From Ophiura sarsii (taxonomy: Eukaryota; Echinodermata; Ophiuroidea; Amphilepidida; Ophiuridae), in NCBI GenBank assembly GCA_035610835.1, contig CM069442.1, positions 36,868,452-36,932,451 on the forward strand: DNA of 64,000 bases. Direction: 5' to 3'. Positions within the stretch are counted from its first letter, which is position 1, and the number at the start of each line of letters is the position of its first letter. Shown here piece after piece: positions 1 through 10,774 of this stretch. The position numbers and the translations under genes were made by a program. Below the pieces are notes generated by a model. The model had not been told where the DNA came from. It did not search any database and saw only the letters and a list, made by a program, of their open reading frames with translations.

Positions 1-1317
1 TTTGACTTAAAAAAAAGAAGAAAAAAAAAGAGAAAAAAAAGAAGATTTAATTTTTTTTTTTTTAGGCGTGCGATAAATCGCTCTTCTCGAAACCATTTCA
101 GGCGGGCGATGGCGTGCGATCGCACTCGCACGCCTCAAACGTGAAGGCCTGCTATGTGTAATGCTCGAATCATACTAGCTGGTCGCAACAGGTCCCGGCA
201 CACTCACTAGCTCAAAAGCATCTCGGTGCGACCTTTGGTCGCCATAGGTCGCATCGAGCTACTAAATAGTCAGTATTTCCGGGTCGCGCAGGCGACAATG
301 GCCGGCTGCTGATTAGTTATACTAATTTTGAGGCAAAATAACCTCCCCCATTGGTTGAAAAAGTACGGTGTTCATTACGTCATGAGCGACCGATCTTTAG
401 AGTTGAAATGAAGTCAACTGGTCGCGATCGGTCGTTTCCAGTCAAGCGATCTCGTGATCGATGTATTGGGTGTTTGAATATGACGTAAAACTCGTCATAG
501 GAGCGACTAAATCGCAAAGCGACCATGGTATGTCTACAAACTTTGATTCAATTATAGCACAAATTTTCAATAGTAAGGGTCATTACGAGTAAACTTATGT
601 TAATCACCCACTACTGTCCTGTTTGTCTACCTCTGTGCAGTGACATCAGAATGATTTAAAAGTAGCACTGACACATGAGATTCGTCAATGAATGTGTGGG
701 TACATACTGATTACTATTGAACACCTGCAATGCACAGGTTTTGAAAATGAAAACAGAAATGTCTATGACTGTGTGATGGGTACATACGCCAGTGCATTAA
801 TACAATACTATACCAGACAGAGACGTAGCTTTACAGGCACAACATTTACGCCTTTACGAGTTGATTCCAATGACGCCACTGTCTCATGGAAGTGAAATAC
901 ACTATCATAATAATTAAATGTACTCAATGGGGTATATTCTGGCATTACTGGCATAAACTTTAAAACTAAATAATTTTTCAAATAAGAATCATCACCCTCA
1001 AATACTGTAAAACCACTTAATTTGGTAAATTTCGCCAGTGATGCGGATTCCCGAAATCAAATACCCAGGAAACTTACAATTTTGCATTGAAAGTAACAGT
1101 AACATTTCCAAATTCACGAAATTAAATGCTCGCTAAAATAGCAGTTGTTTTAAATTCGCGAAATAGAGTATCTGCGAAATTATAGTGTTTTACAGTAACA
1201 CAAAACATGAGACACATTCAATCTGTATAATTTTGATTGGCCCACCTACAAATAATAATGTGCATGGTCTTTCTAACACAGCATTTCTCAAGCTATGAAT
1301 GTCACATCGGTACATAC
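1..1317. other. Repeat-rich A+T sequence without a supported gene
   Basis: Bases 1-60 are an A/T tract. From about 95 to 540 the sequence is unusually rich in GGTCGC/GCGACC words, including near-palindromic pairs such as GCGACCGATC and GATCGGTCG, which suggests an old inverted-repeat element. I could not define its ends. The remaining ORFs are short and have no splice or domain support. Confidence 0.4.
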
Positions 1318-1479
1318 CATTTTTCAGACAGGTTTCATCTGGTAAAGATCTTGATGTGTTACTTTTTAGGGTCTTCGCACTTTTACTCCTTGGTGTTTTG
1401 GATGAACTTCTAGGTGTCCTTGCCCCATCGATCCTTGGTGATTGAAGGTATCGGTTCACAGCAAAGTTATATGACATAG
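1318..1479 (-). CDS. Candidate internal exon of an unidentified minus-strand gene
   Basis: On the minus strand an acceptor (TTAATTTCAG) precedes base 1479 and a donor (ATG|GTATGT) follows base 1318. The 162 bases between them are open in one frame: two bases, 53 codons, then one base. The peptide starts MSYNFAVNRYLQSP and becomes rich in Ser, Thr, Lys, Arg and Pro, with TPRSSSKTPRSK-type basic Ser/Thr-Pro repeats, then ends LPDETCLKN. I do not recognise the family. The basic SP/TP composition looks like a disordered, phosphorylatable linker. No partner exon is evident nearby, so it may be a chance ORF with good splice signals. Confidence 0.35.
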
Positions 1480-2080
1480 CTGAAATTAATGGAACAAAAA
1501 ACATACAAAATAATTACACAACTATCTCCCAATAAGCTTATTTCAAAGTATCCCACAGTAAGGTAATAGGATTCAGAATCATGTATGTCAGGGATAGCAC
1601 TGGATCAAAAATGTGAGAGGTCCCATGACATTTTTCGGGACCCCGTAGGACTTCAAAAAACAAATTTAAGGGGTCCCTCAAGAAAATGAGAGGTCCCGAA
1701 GTATGGGTATTTGAAAATGGACGAAACTGATTTAGGAAAATGAGAGGCCACACTATGAGTCGATGACTTATGGTTTGGTTAGTTAGGGGTCGAAGGGTAT
1801 GATCGATGATGAGGACAGTTTTATTGAATTTATATTGTGAGCGAAGGATGGATATATGTAATTTACAGAATTTCTTAAGGTTTCCATTTCTATACATCGT
1901 CAAATGTGAGGGGTCCCTTCAATTTTGATCGGGACCCGCAAGGCTTTCCAATTTGAAATCTGACGCGTCACTATTCAAAAGTGAGAGGTCTAGGACACGC
2001 AGACGCGTCATAATGCGACCCTTGATGTATGTTAAAGTAATGTTATACTATTTATATTAACACAATAGACAATGTACATT
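1480..2080. repeat. Degenerate repeat of a GAGAGGTCCC / CGGGACCC phrase
   Basis: The phrase GTGAGAGGTCCC or a close variant appears near 1613, 1686, 1740, 1903 and 1980. Two of them are followed by TTTTCGGGACCCCGTAGGACT-like or GATCGGGACCCGCAAGGCT-like text (near 1636 and 1928). This looks like a degenerate, irregularly spaced tandem array. The ORF at 1538-1903 on the minus strand is a by-product of it. Confidence 0.45.
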
Positions 2081-2117
2081 TATTCATTTAACCAGAGAAA
2101 ATAAAACAAGTACAAGA

Positions 2118-2255
2118 CAAGACATGAAATGACATGACCCGATCCGGCACGACATGACACGTCACGCCATGGCATGACACGACATAACATGACACTCCAT
2201 GACGTGACATGACAAGACAAAACAAGACAAGGCATGACAAGACAAGTCAAGTAAA
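2118..2255. repeat. Degenerate GACATGACA-type short tandem repeat
   Basis: About 135 bases are built from variants of the words GACAAGACA, GACATGACA and GACACGACA. It is a degenerate microsatellite with no coding potential. Confidence 0.7.
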
Positions 2256-2753
2256 ATGGAACAGAGATGTAATTTGTTGGTCAATTTCGGATGCAATGCA
2301 CCCTTTTTTAAAAATGTGTGTGTTTTTACTCCATTCTTTTAATGCTTAAATTGTATCTTTATATTAGTACATTGTATATTTAATTATCTTTTAACCTATT
2401 TTTAAAGTATTTTGATTGGTATTTTTGATTATGCTTATCTTTTATATTATATAATTCCTGTACAGCGCATTAATCGTGTTTTTGGAAATGCGCTTAATAA
2501 ATCACGTTTTCATTCATTCATTTCTTATATCACGTGTTTTGAATGATATACACTTTAACAAGAGTACATAACAATCATACTATCTTATACATTTAAATTT
2601 GAAGTACAGTTTCACCATTAAATTAATCATTTCCACTTGTTTTCAATATTGCTGACTTGATTTGTTTTGTAGCTTTTTTTATCTTTAATCTTTGAGTCAA
2701 TGATACCTTTTAATATCTCAATATCTCAGGATTGCTTTTAATAGACAGTATAA
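2256..2753. other. A+T-rich spacer with a LINE/SINE-like tail
   Basis: Around 2460-2520 the plus strand reads GTACAGCGCATTAAT...AATGCGCTTAATAAATCACG followed by CATTCATTCATT. Dispersed LINE or SINE 3' ends often finish this way, with a GCGC hairpin and then a short tandem tail. The rest shows no gene. Confidence 0.35.
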
Positions 2754-3110
2754 CTATAACACATAATTAATCACTACATATTTTGAGTGGTTCGAAAAAC
2801 CTAAAAAGACATCCTTACAATCAACTTTTATGTTAATTTTCAGAGAATCATTTATCCATAATGCAACATTTTTACAAAAACTATTTATAGGGCATAGCCA
2901 AATCATATGTTCAATAGTCTCTTTCTCTAGGCATAAATAGCAATTCTCATCATCAATAATTTTTACAGTCTTTAGAAAAGAATTACTCGGAATAATACGA
3001 TGTAGCAGCTTAAATTGGAAATATCTCATTTTTTTCTCAATCGTTACTTTGAAAGAAAGAGACCAAATATCTCTCCAATTGATTCATGTAAGCAGTTTCA
3101 GTAGACGCTC
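2754..3110 (-). mobile_element. 5'-truncated LINE 3' end (zinc-knuckle tail of an L1/Tx1-like ORF2)
   Basis: The minus-strand frame, which can be followed up to about 3080, reads WRDIWSLSFKVT and then FQFKLLHRIIPSNSFL. A Cys-x2-Cys...His-x5-Cys cluster follows (ENCYLC, then EHMIWLCP). This order (RxLHRI, short spacer, CxxC, EHxxWxCP) is typical of the C-terminal segment after the reverse transcriptase in L1/Tx1-type LINEs. Stop codons upstream and the lack of any RT domain show a dead, 5'-truncated copy. The clade is inferred from motif style only. Confidence 0.65.
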
Positions 3111-3204
3111 GTAATATATCTGACTTGATGGTATTGTCAATTGTTTCAGATTAAAGATGTTTTGTATACCACGGGTTGTTAACTTACTAATATTCGTTTT
3201 TGTA

Positions 3205-3569
3205 TTAAAGGGGCATTAAGAGATGTGGTGGAGGCAGCGCCCTTAATTACAAAAATATATGATAAACACTGGGATATTTATATTTTTACAATTGTATTAC
3301 ATGTTTGAACTTACATCTATAAGGATTAAGAAAAATCAGCCCTCTTTGTACAACAAAATGTTGATTCAAAAATGCTGGTAGAGCCGCAACCAGAATTTTA
3401 CATGGTTAAGGGTGGTATTCCAACATATTTAAAATATTGTTTTAATCAAGTTTTGCTGGTGTGTTTTTTAGTAGAAACAACAATAATGGCAATTTTTAAT
3501 GTTCATCTTGAATTCTGAAGTAAATTAATTCAAATTAAAAAAATTCAACATGACATTGTGTCCCTTTAA
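3205..3569. mobile_element. MITE family A, copy 1 (TTAA-flanked)
   Basis: It begins TTAA-AGGGGCATTAAGAGATG and ends TTGTGTCCCT-TTAA. Its interior matches the copies at 5400-5805 and 60696-61101: the CAGCGCCCT block next to the AGAGATG end, GAAAAATCAGC..TCTTTGTACAA, and the AACAACAATAATGGCAATTTTTAATG block next to the GTCCCTTTAA end. There is no ORF, so it is non-autonomous. TTAA at both ends suggests a piggyBac-type target site, an inference from the flanks alone. Confidence 0.75.
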
Positions 3570-4544
3570 TATATTTACCTTTAACATTATTTATATCATA
3601 TTCAAATGCTTTGTTTAATATCATTTTCCATTTATATGGAATTTTTTTGAAATACTACAATACGATACAAAGTCAATACATTTCCCATTATACACAGCAA
3701 CATTTTGAACAAGGTAAGAAAGAACCTTTCTCGTCTAATATATGTTTAACTCTTTTGAGTCAAAGCCATTGTTAATTATGTGCATACTCCAATAATTATA
3801 GAATGGTGACCCGTAACATCAAAACAGACCAGTTGTCTCCAGATATGAAAATTGAGATTTGAAATTCATGTTAAAGAACTATTCGTTAGCTTTAAAATGA
3901 CACATACTTTGTCAAAATCGAACATGGATCACAGGTTTTATGCAACTTAAGAGGGTTGAAAATTCTTGTTATTTTCTTTAATTTTGTCAACTTCTTTTGT
4001 TATCTGCAAATGAGCATTGCCGACCACTGGTCAGTTTCGATGTGATGGGTCACAATTATACAACTAACTCTCAATCAGCCAATTCATAAGTTTCTGACGA
4101 TAATATATCTGGCACAGTAAATATTAATTGAAGTCATTGATTAATATCTGCACCATCCAATATATTTTGAGTGTATGCATTTATTAACCCTTTAAGCCCT
4201 GAACCCCATGAAATCCCATTTGAAAACGTGCTGGCAGCACATGCCGCCTCAGTCTATCTCCTGGGTAATCATGGCGGGTGTTCAATGCGGAGAGAATGGT
4301 TAAATACTGGCACGTTACCCCCTGGCCGATTGAACTAAGACACTGACTTCCATGCTGGTGGACTCTGGTTCGATTCCTGTCACAGTAAATGTTCACCCAT
4401 TTCCACCCTGGATAGATTTTTTTCAACATTTCCATCCCAAGTGTAAGGGTTAGGACTGTTAATATCCTGGCCTTTTCAAGTCTCACTATCATCAACAGAC
4501 TAAAGCCCCTATACCTTTTGAAAGAGCTACAAATTTAATACTGC
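3570..4544. other. Non-coding spacer, possible tRNA-like fragment
   Basis: No supported gene. Around 4318-4383 the plus strand has a perfect B-box-like GGTTCGATTCC preceded by a weak A-box-like GGCCGATTGA, so this may be a decayed tRNA-derived SINE head. The evidence is weak. Confidence 0.3.
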
Positions 4545-5822
4545 AAGTCACGACTTACGAATCCCCTGGCTGGGAGATTCACCTTAATTGGGTCAAAGGT
4601 CACATATGGGTCATTAGAGGTCAATCCGGGCACACCGCATGTAAGTCCCCTTAACCAAAGATTTTTGTCACCAAGTTTGGCCAAGATGGAAGTCTGACTT
4701 TACATGAGAGTCCTAAAAAGTAATAAGTGCAGTTTGAAGTGTTGACAAAATGTGAGTCAAAAGTCACATAGGGGTCATTAGAGGTCAATCTGTGTACACC
4801 CCATGAACATCTCAAGTCCCCTTACCTAAAGATTACTGTCACCAAGTATGGTTGAGATTAAAACCTGACTTTTCATATGAGATCACTGAACCCGGGGGGG
4901 GCGGGGGCACTGACATTGGAAAAGGGTATAGGTATGTGCCGCGCTGAATACCCCCTTTTTCACCCTCTGCTGCTAGCTCTTATGACCCCCTTTTGAGCCT
5001 GCATCAGTTCTTAAGACCCCAATTTTATTGAAAATTCAAAAATCACGAAATTTTGCGTTCTAAAACCAAAAAAAAAATGAAAATTTGCGTTCTTGCTAAT
5101 CAAAATTGAACTATAGGCCAGTTCTCAAGACCTACTTTTTTGAAAAAAATCAGTTCCTAAGACCCTACTTTTCGTCAAAAAATCCACTCAGTTCAGTTCT
5201 GTAGCCCCCCTTTTTGAGACCCTGTGCGGCACACCCCTACCCAAAACAAAGTTGAGTGCCCCCCCCCCCCCCCCCGGGCACTGAACCGTTCGAACCTAAC
5301 CAAAAGGGAACACACACATACACCCACCCCACCCCTACGGACACCTCCACATACAGACATAATACACCCAAGACATGATCATAATATCCCTCTGGCTTTT
5401 TAAAGGGACATTAAGTGGTGTTGAAAAGTTTAAATGTTTAAAAATTTACTTCAGAATTCAAGATGAACATTAAAAATCGCCATTATTGTTGTTTCTACTA
5501 ACAAAAAACACAGCAAAACTAGATTAAAACAATATCATCGCTATTTATTGAAAAACGCCCTCTATGCAAATATGGTTCGCGTTATGTATCACACATACTG
5601 CACAGGGATACTGTCGGACGTAAAATGCTGGTCCCGCGGCACCAGCATTTTTGAATCGACGTTTTCTTGTACAAAGAGAGCTGATTTTTCTTAATCCTTA
5701 TAGGTGTAAGTTCATACATGTAATACAATTATAAAAATAAACTATTCTCAGTTTTTATCATAATTGAGGGCGCTGCCTCCAACACATCTCTTAGTGTCCC
5801 TTTAAGTCAGGGGGATAAAAAG
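4545..5822 (+). mobile_element. TIR element of the AATCCCCCTGGCT family, interrupted by a MITE
   Basis: It starts with CAAGTCACGACTTACGAATC and CCCTGGCTGGGAGAT. It ends ACATGATCATAATATCCCTC, then TGGCTTTT, and resumes at GTCAGGGGGATAAAAAG after the MITE at 5400-5805. The interior has GGGTCAAAGGTCACATATGG phrases shared with 16905-18300 and 19170-19502. A poly-C run and a second diverged insert (about 4894-5278, with repeated lines such as TAAGACCC) lie inside. No protein is encoded. Confidence 0.6.
5400..5805. mobile_element. MITE family A, copy 2, nested in an older element
   Basis: TTAA-AGGGACATTAAG at the left and CTTAGTGTCCCT-TTAA at the right. It is reverse-complementary to the copy at 60696-61101 over nearly its full length, including TTGTACAAAGAGAGCTGATT and GCCCTCTATGCAAATATGG. 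It splits the end of the element at 4545-5822 (…TCTGGCTTTT | AAGTCAGGGGGATAA…), which dates it as the younger insertion. Confidence 0.8.
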
Positions 5823-6429
5823 AAAGCTGCCATCTCGGTAATATATTTGCTTTAGTCCAATGAGCACTTTCAAGCAGGTTTTGTAGCGCTGTTCAAGTGA
5901 ATTTTGTAAATGTTTTTTCACTGCTTTAATATGAAATTTATCGACATTTCAATGTGGATATCTACATGTCAGGATTACTAGCAATATATAAATAAGCACT
6001 ATCGACATGATGTCAAAATCATACATATCAACAACCACCCGTAGAATCTCCCGATAAATAAATAAATAAATAACATTACGCTACATTGATTTTTCGCGCT
6101 CTGAGCAGCTACCGCGAAAATAAAACACACAAATATATTTATTTTGTGTATAAGTCTATGTAATGAACTTTTAAATCGCAAATTTAAAAACAAGCGAAAT
6201 GTCTGACAATCAGCAAAGCGCCAAAATGTAATCTGTGAAAATTGCCACTTTTACAGTAATATAATAATATTTTCCTGGTGACATTTTCATTAAGATATTG
6301 TCAGCTAAGGAATGATTGTGTAGGGTTTTAATTAAAATTGTATAAAATAACTCACAAATTCTTAGAACTTCTCAATATAGACAAAGAGTCAATTTGATAA
6401 TTTTTGATAAGGCCACACACACAAACAAA
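5823..6429. other. Non-coding A+T-rich spacer
   Basis: No gene, domain or repeat boundary stands out. It contains a short AAATAAATAAATAAAT tract near 6056. Confidence 0.5.
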
Positions 6430-6755
6430 AACCTGTTCTACGGGCCCGACCAAATTTCCAAAAATTATTTTGTTTTTTTTGTTAGACATGTATTTGAAAT
6501 TTTATGAAAATTGCTGAAAATTAACAAAATAACAGTATACTGTCGTTTTTGTTTTTTTGGAGCTTGATTTCTTTGCACTGGGATGCCACCTCCTAACCCT
6601 CTCATTTTTCTGACTCGATGGAACCCCAACCCCCTACTGTTCTGTCTCGACGGCAATTCTCAAATTTTGACAGCCTGATAGTAAAAAACAACAACAAAAA
6701 CGACCGACCGACTGACCCACCTGAGAGGTCCGTTTGCCCGTAGAACAGGGTACTT
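6430..6755. mobile_element. Short TIR element, AACCTGTTCTACGGGC family
   Basis: The left end AACCTGTTCTACGGGC is the inverted complement of the right end GCCCGTAGAACAGGG. It is about 325 bp and has no ORF of its own. Related end sequences occur at about 27280-27356 (CCCTGTTCTCCGG...CCTGTAGAACAGG), 31160-31185 and 34619-34634, so it is a dispersed family. Confidence 0.65.
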
Positions 6756-6929
6756 TTTCATCGCCTCAACAAAAGTAAAGTTAATTTGGCACCACTTAGC
6801 TAACAGCAAGTAAACTGGAAAACGCAGCAGCAAATCCATCCTGTCATATTTTGCTACGATATTGAGCAAATGTTTTCGTCAATTGCCAAGCGGCTTATAA
6901 TGCCTTCATGGTTTTTTATCTAGCTATCT

Positions 6930-7314
6930 TCAAGGGGCATTGAGAGATGTATCGATATACTAAATGAGCAAATAATGTAAAGATAATCATCAACATAGCC
7001 CAAATTCAAAATGTCATTCAATTCCGACATCGCCTACATGCCAAAATAAGCATACAACGGCACTTCCGGGTTGAGATTTGCCACGAAAGTCCTTGAGTAA
7101 AACGATGCATAACTTCCGAATTCAGCACCTGAGTTTCAATATGATCATATCGAAACTAAGAAAATACTGACATTTTATATGATAAACAGCGAATGTTGGT
7201 AAACTGTTTCAGATAGTAGTAAGTATATGCCTAAGTATTACTTTGATGCAAAAAAACTGATTTCCAGGATAATTGAGGGCGCACTCCCATACGTATCTCT
7301 CAATGCCCCTTTAA
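6930..7314. mobile_element. MITE family B, copy 1
   Basis: The left end is AAGGGGCATTGAGAGATGTA and the right end is CGTATCTCTCAATGCCCCT-TTAA. The left target site has decayed to TTCA. The right 150 bases, reverse-complemented, match the left part of the element at 41268 (TTTCCTGGAAATCAG, CATCTGAAAC.GTTTACC). It is non-coding and about 385 bp. Confidence 0.7.
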
Positions 7315-8228
7315 TTGATAAACATAAAGGAACTTGAAAATGCTAATGCAACCAATCAGTTTCAATGGATTTCACGATCTGCGCACGACTCACTGACTTT
7401 GTATGATGCAACTAGAGGACGACTCTTAATCTGAACAATCTTGTTAATTTTGCGGAAGCTTTATTTCGCTAATTGAAAATCATTACTATTTTAGCGGGCA
7501 TTTAATTTTGTAAATCTGGAAATTTACTGTTATTTTAATTGCAAAATTGTCAATTTCATGGGTATTTATTTTTTTGCGAATCTACAACCCTCATGAAATT
7601 AGCGAAATTAAACACTAGCGAAATTAAGTGGTTTTACAGTATTCTAATCTCTTCATATTTCACCAATTGGCAAAACACTTGTAACAACCAACAGAGCAGC
7701 AACCTGTTCATTGGAAAGGAGAAAGGACAAGTAGCACACTACTGCTCAAGTTTTTTCTCTTTTAGCGAGGGTTTTATATGTGTGCCTTTCTATTGCATTT
7801 TTGAATCACAGAATCAACAACAAGCAAGATATATAATGTGCACTGCCGAAGGGTAGTGTATGGATTATGAAAAAATATGTGTACAAGAAAACAAATCCAC
7901 TCACGTCAGTGCTTGTTAATCATAACTACCAGGAATCGACATGACAGACCATTTTGGATGTTGACTTTATGGAAGTGACAGTTGATGAATGTTGTCATTA
8001 ATTGGCAGTGAATAGTTGTTTTCATCTATCGACCAATTTAGTCAGGTGTTGACTACTACAGTTCTAATGCCAGTACTAATGTGTCAACCTACGATTACAA
8101 TGGACACTGGACAGTGAGACCGACCAATTCAGCCATGTGTTAATTACTACCAGTTCTAGTGCCAGCACTAAATGCGCCTATACCTATGTGTTACAATCGA
8201 CAGTGAGTTCCTCAATCTTCAGTCAGTC
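7315..8228. other. Non-coding spacer upstream of the GPCR-like gene
   Basis: Two diverged repeats of the phrase CGACCAATT(T/C)AG(T/C)CA(G/T)GTGTT...CAGTTCTA(A/G)TGCCAG occur near 8030 and 8126. An open frame at 7539-7856 has no recognisable domain, and I treat it as chance. Confidence 0.45.
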
Positions 8229-8463
8229 GAGGTAGATCAGTGACCAGGGTGGTCAATTGACCGCAAGGAGCAAAGTTAGTTGTTATATCATTGACCAGGG
8301 TGGTCGGTCAATAAAGACGTCGGTTGAGGTAGATCAGTGACCAGGTGGTCAATTGACCGCAAGGAGCAAAGTCAGCTGATATATCATTGACCAGGGTGGT
8401 CGGTCAATAAAGACGTCGGTTGAGGTAGATCAGTGACCAGGTGGTCAATTGACCGCAAGGAGC
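8229..8463. repeat. Tandem repeat, 96-97 bp unit, about 2.4 copies
   Basis: Copies begin with GAGGTAGATCAGTGACCAGG at 8229, 8326 and 8422. Each full unit holds two GACCAGG(G)TGGTC palindrome-like words and ends AATAAAGACGTCGGTT. It lies about 650 bp upstream of the GPCR-like start codon. Confidence 0.85.
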
Positions 8464-9119
8464 TCATTCAGTTCAGGTAGTTCTAAGCACCAGAAAAAGC
8501 TGTGGACAATTATCAAAATGGTAAATTATCAAGTTGAGACTTATTTACATGTAGTACTTTAACATGCTATGCTGTCATCTGCATCAAACTGATCCCTAAG
8601 TCCACCTGCTGATGTGTGAAAGCCAGGGGCTAAATTACTTTTTTGGCTTTGTGGCCATTTTGAGCAAATTCTGCCAAAAATTACCCTTTAGTACATTTTA
8701 CCATAGAGCAAATTGTTCTCAGGGGGCTATTTTGGGAAAACTAGGGGCTAATCTCCCTTCGCCCTCGTGTATTTGAAGCCCTGGTGAAAGCTATTACCAT
8801 TTTCAGTTTGATTATTTTATGCCTGCCTTCATATACAACAGTTCCACTCCTGTTAAAGATATGTACTGTTAAACCAGAAGTATTCACGGCTTGGAAATTT
8901 TATGAATTTAACTTTATGATGTACTGCTACAAGGTAGATTAGAAGTATTGGCTGGATGACATTTTTGTGACTAGGTGCTTCTTAGGAAATTTAATTTCGT
9001 GCTAATAGCGAAATTTAAATGCACACAAACATTTCTGGTTTTACAGTAATTTATTTTTCTTTGACTGAGACTCTTGTTTTCTGAGTGTTAAAACCAACTC
9101 TCACAAACAAGAGTCAAAT
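8464..9119. other. 5' flank of the GPCR-like gene
   Basis: Non-coding. Near 8620-8785 there are GCCAGGGGCTAAATTACTTT and AGCCCTGGTGAAAGC words that may be the worn ends of a hAT-like element. No clear TATA box or initiator could be assigned. Confidence 0.35.
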
Positions 9120-10774
9120 ATGTCAAATACTACGATGATCATGACTCTGAAGACTGTAACCACCTTTACAAATAACAAGGCGCATTTAAATTCAGCATTG
9201 CCCAATACGGCAGCTAATTTAGTCGAAGCGATAACCATGTGCTTTGCAATCTGCCTCATCATCTTTGGAAACGCCACAACGATTTTGGCATTTTGTAAAG
9301 TGCCTTCTTTGCGGGCGAAACCCGGCGATCTGTACATCCTGAGCTTGTCCTGCGCAGACCTCGGCGTAGGCTTGAATCTTTTCATGGTTGTCCCGAGCAC
9401 GATCGCTGACCGCTGGCTCTGGGGAGAACTTGGCTGCCAGATCAATGTGTTTCTGATAAACGTTTTTGTAACTGTCGGTATTCTCACCACGCTGTCCATC
9501 AGCGCAGACCGGTATCTGCTGATATCGAGGGAGCACACTAAGTATTTGTTGCTTCAGTCGCGCAAACGAGTGATCACAACTATCCTCACTGTTTGGTTGT
9601 ACGCGATAAGTTGTGGCATAGCAGAGATCGTCCTGTGGGACAATGTTGTAGTGACAAGCATCGGATATGACGGGTTCGATTACAGCGACGAGTGCAAGTC
9701 TCCTCCGAAGCATGCTTTCATATCAGCGGCGATATACTTTACGATCAACGTCTTCTTGCCGTTGATTGCAATTGAAGCACTCAGCTTGGCATTTGTGACA
9801 AAGCTCAGGCAGACACTAAGAAGGATAGCTATTATCACAGACATCCATGTATTAGTAATGTCACGGATTTCACAGAATGGCATCGCACCCCCAGGTATCC
9901 CTAGTCCTGGTGGAATAGATGGACAACAATGTTCTTCACATCACTCAACAAGAATTGCACCCCCAGGTAGACCTAGTCCCGGTGGGACAGTGGAACAACC
10001 ATATCCTTCATGTCACTCAACGAGACTCGCACCCCCAAGTAACTCTGGTGGAACAGCGGGACAACAATGTCCTTCACATCACTCAATGAGAATCGCACCC
10101 CAAGTAACTCTAGTCCCAGTGGAACAGCGGGACAACAATGTCCTTCACATCACTCAATGAGAATTGCACCCCCAAGTAACTCTAGTCCCTGTGGAACAGC
10201 GGGACAACAAGATCCTTCACATCACTCAATGAGACTTGCACCCCCAAGTAACCTTAGTCACGATGGAACAGCGGGACAACCATATCCTTCACGCGACTCA
10301 ACAAGACTCGCATCCCCAGGTAACCCTTGTCCAGGTGGAACAGTGGGACAACAATGTTCTTTACATCACCCAACAAGACTCACATCCCCAGGATACCTTA
10401 GTCCCGATGGAACAGTGAGACAACAATGTCCTCCACATCACTCAATGAGAATCCCACCACCGTGTAACCCTAGTCCTGGTAGAGCAGCTGGACGACAACA
10501 AGATCGTTCACGTTACTCAACTAGAAAGCACTACATCAAGGCGGCTGTTACACTCGCAGCCTTGGTCATAGTCCTGAACATATGTTTTCTACCATATGTT
10601 CTCTACACTCTAATCACAGATTTATTCTGTAGCCAGTGTAGCAGTCACTCTACAAGGGCCATCTTAATGCATGTTGTTCACTTCAATTCTTGCCTGAATC
10701 CACTGTTGTATGCGGCTACCATGGCCAAGATCCGACTGTTTTACAGAAAAACTTTCTGCAGAAGAAGATGCTAA
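9120..10774 (+). pseudogene. Intronless class A (rhodopsin-like) GPCR with one frameshift
   Basis: Seven-helix receptor gene with all class A landmarks. Helix 1 has the GN pair (IIFGNATTILAF), helix 2 SCADLGVGL, and helix 3 starts at a Cys with ADRY exactly 25 residues on. Helix 5 is ISAAIYFTINVFLPLIAIEAL, helix 6 LNICFLPYVLY (CFxP replacing CWxP) and helix 7 NSCLNPLLY. An early NTT sequon lies in the short N-terminus. Position 3.32 is Ile, not Asp, arguing against an amine receptor; the ligand is unknown. The start ATG has A at -3. Between helices 5 and 6 lie about nine 24-residue repeats (9879-10521). In the fourth, about 10096-10102, the CACCCCC run has one C fewer than its neighbours, shifting frame: helices 1-5 are read in one frame, helices 6-7 in the other. 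Adding one base would give 551 codons. It could be a recent pseudogene, a null allele or a sequencing error. A poly(A) signal candidate AATAAA is at 11039. Confidence 0.85.
9879..10521 (+). repeat. 72-bp coding minisatellite (about nine copies) in the third intracellular loop
   Basis: Units follow the pattern R-[IL]-A-P-P-x-N-x-S-P-x-G-T-x-G-Q-Q-x-P-S-H-H-S-[MT], 24 residues or 72 bp. One copy is two codons short and the last has one extra. All differences but the single-base deletion keep length in multiples of three, which points to past selection on the reading frame. The loop is Pro/Ser/Gly/His-rich, so it is probably disordered. Confidence 0.9.

Noticed and set aside
8229..8463. CRISPR-like array
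   Set aside because: Only 2.4 copies of a 96-bp unit without spacer structure, and the DNA is eukaryotic; it is a simple tandem duplication.
8620..8785. hAT-like element with GCCAGGGG / AGCCCTGG ends
   Set aside because: The putative ends do not pair well enough to define an element.
9101..9713. Long minus-strand ORFs opposite the GPCR
   Set aside because: They are antisense to conserved transmembrane segments and encode no recognisable domain.
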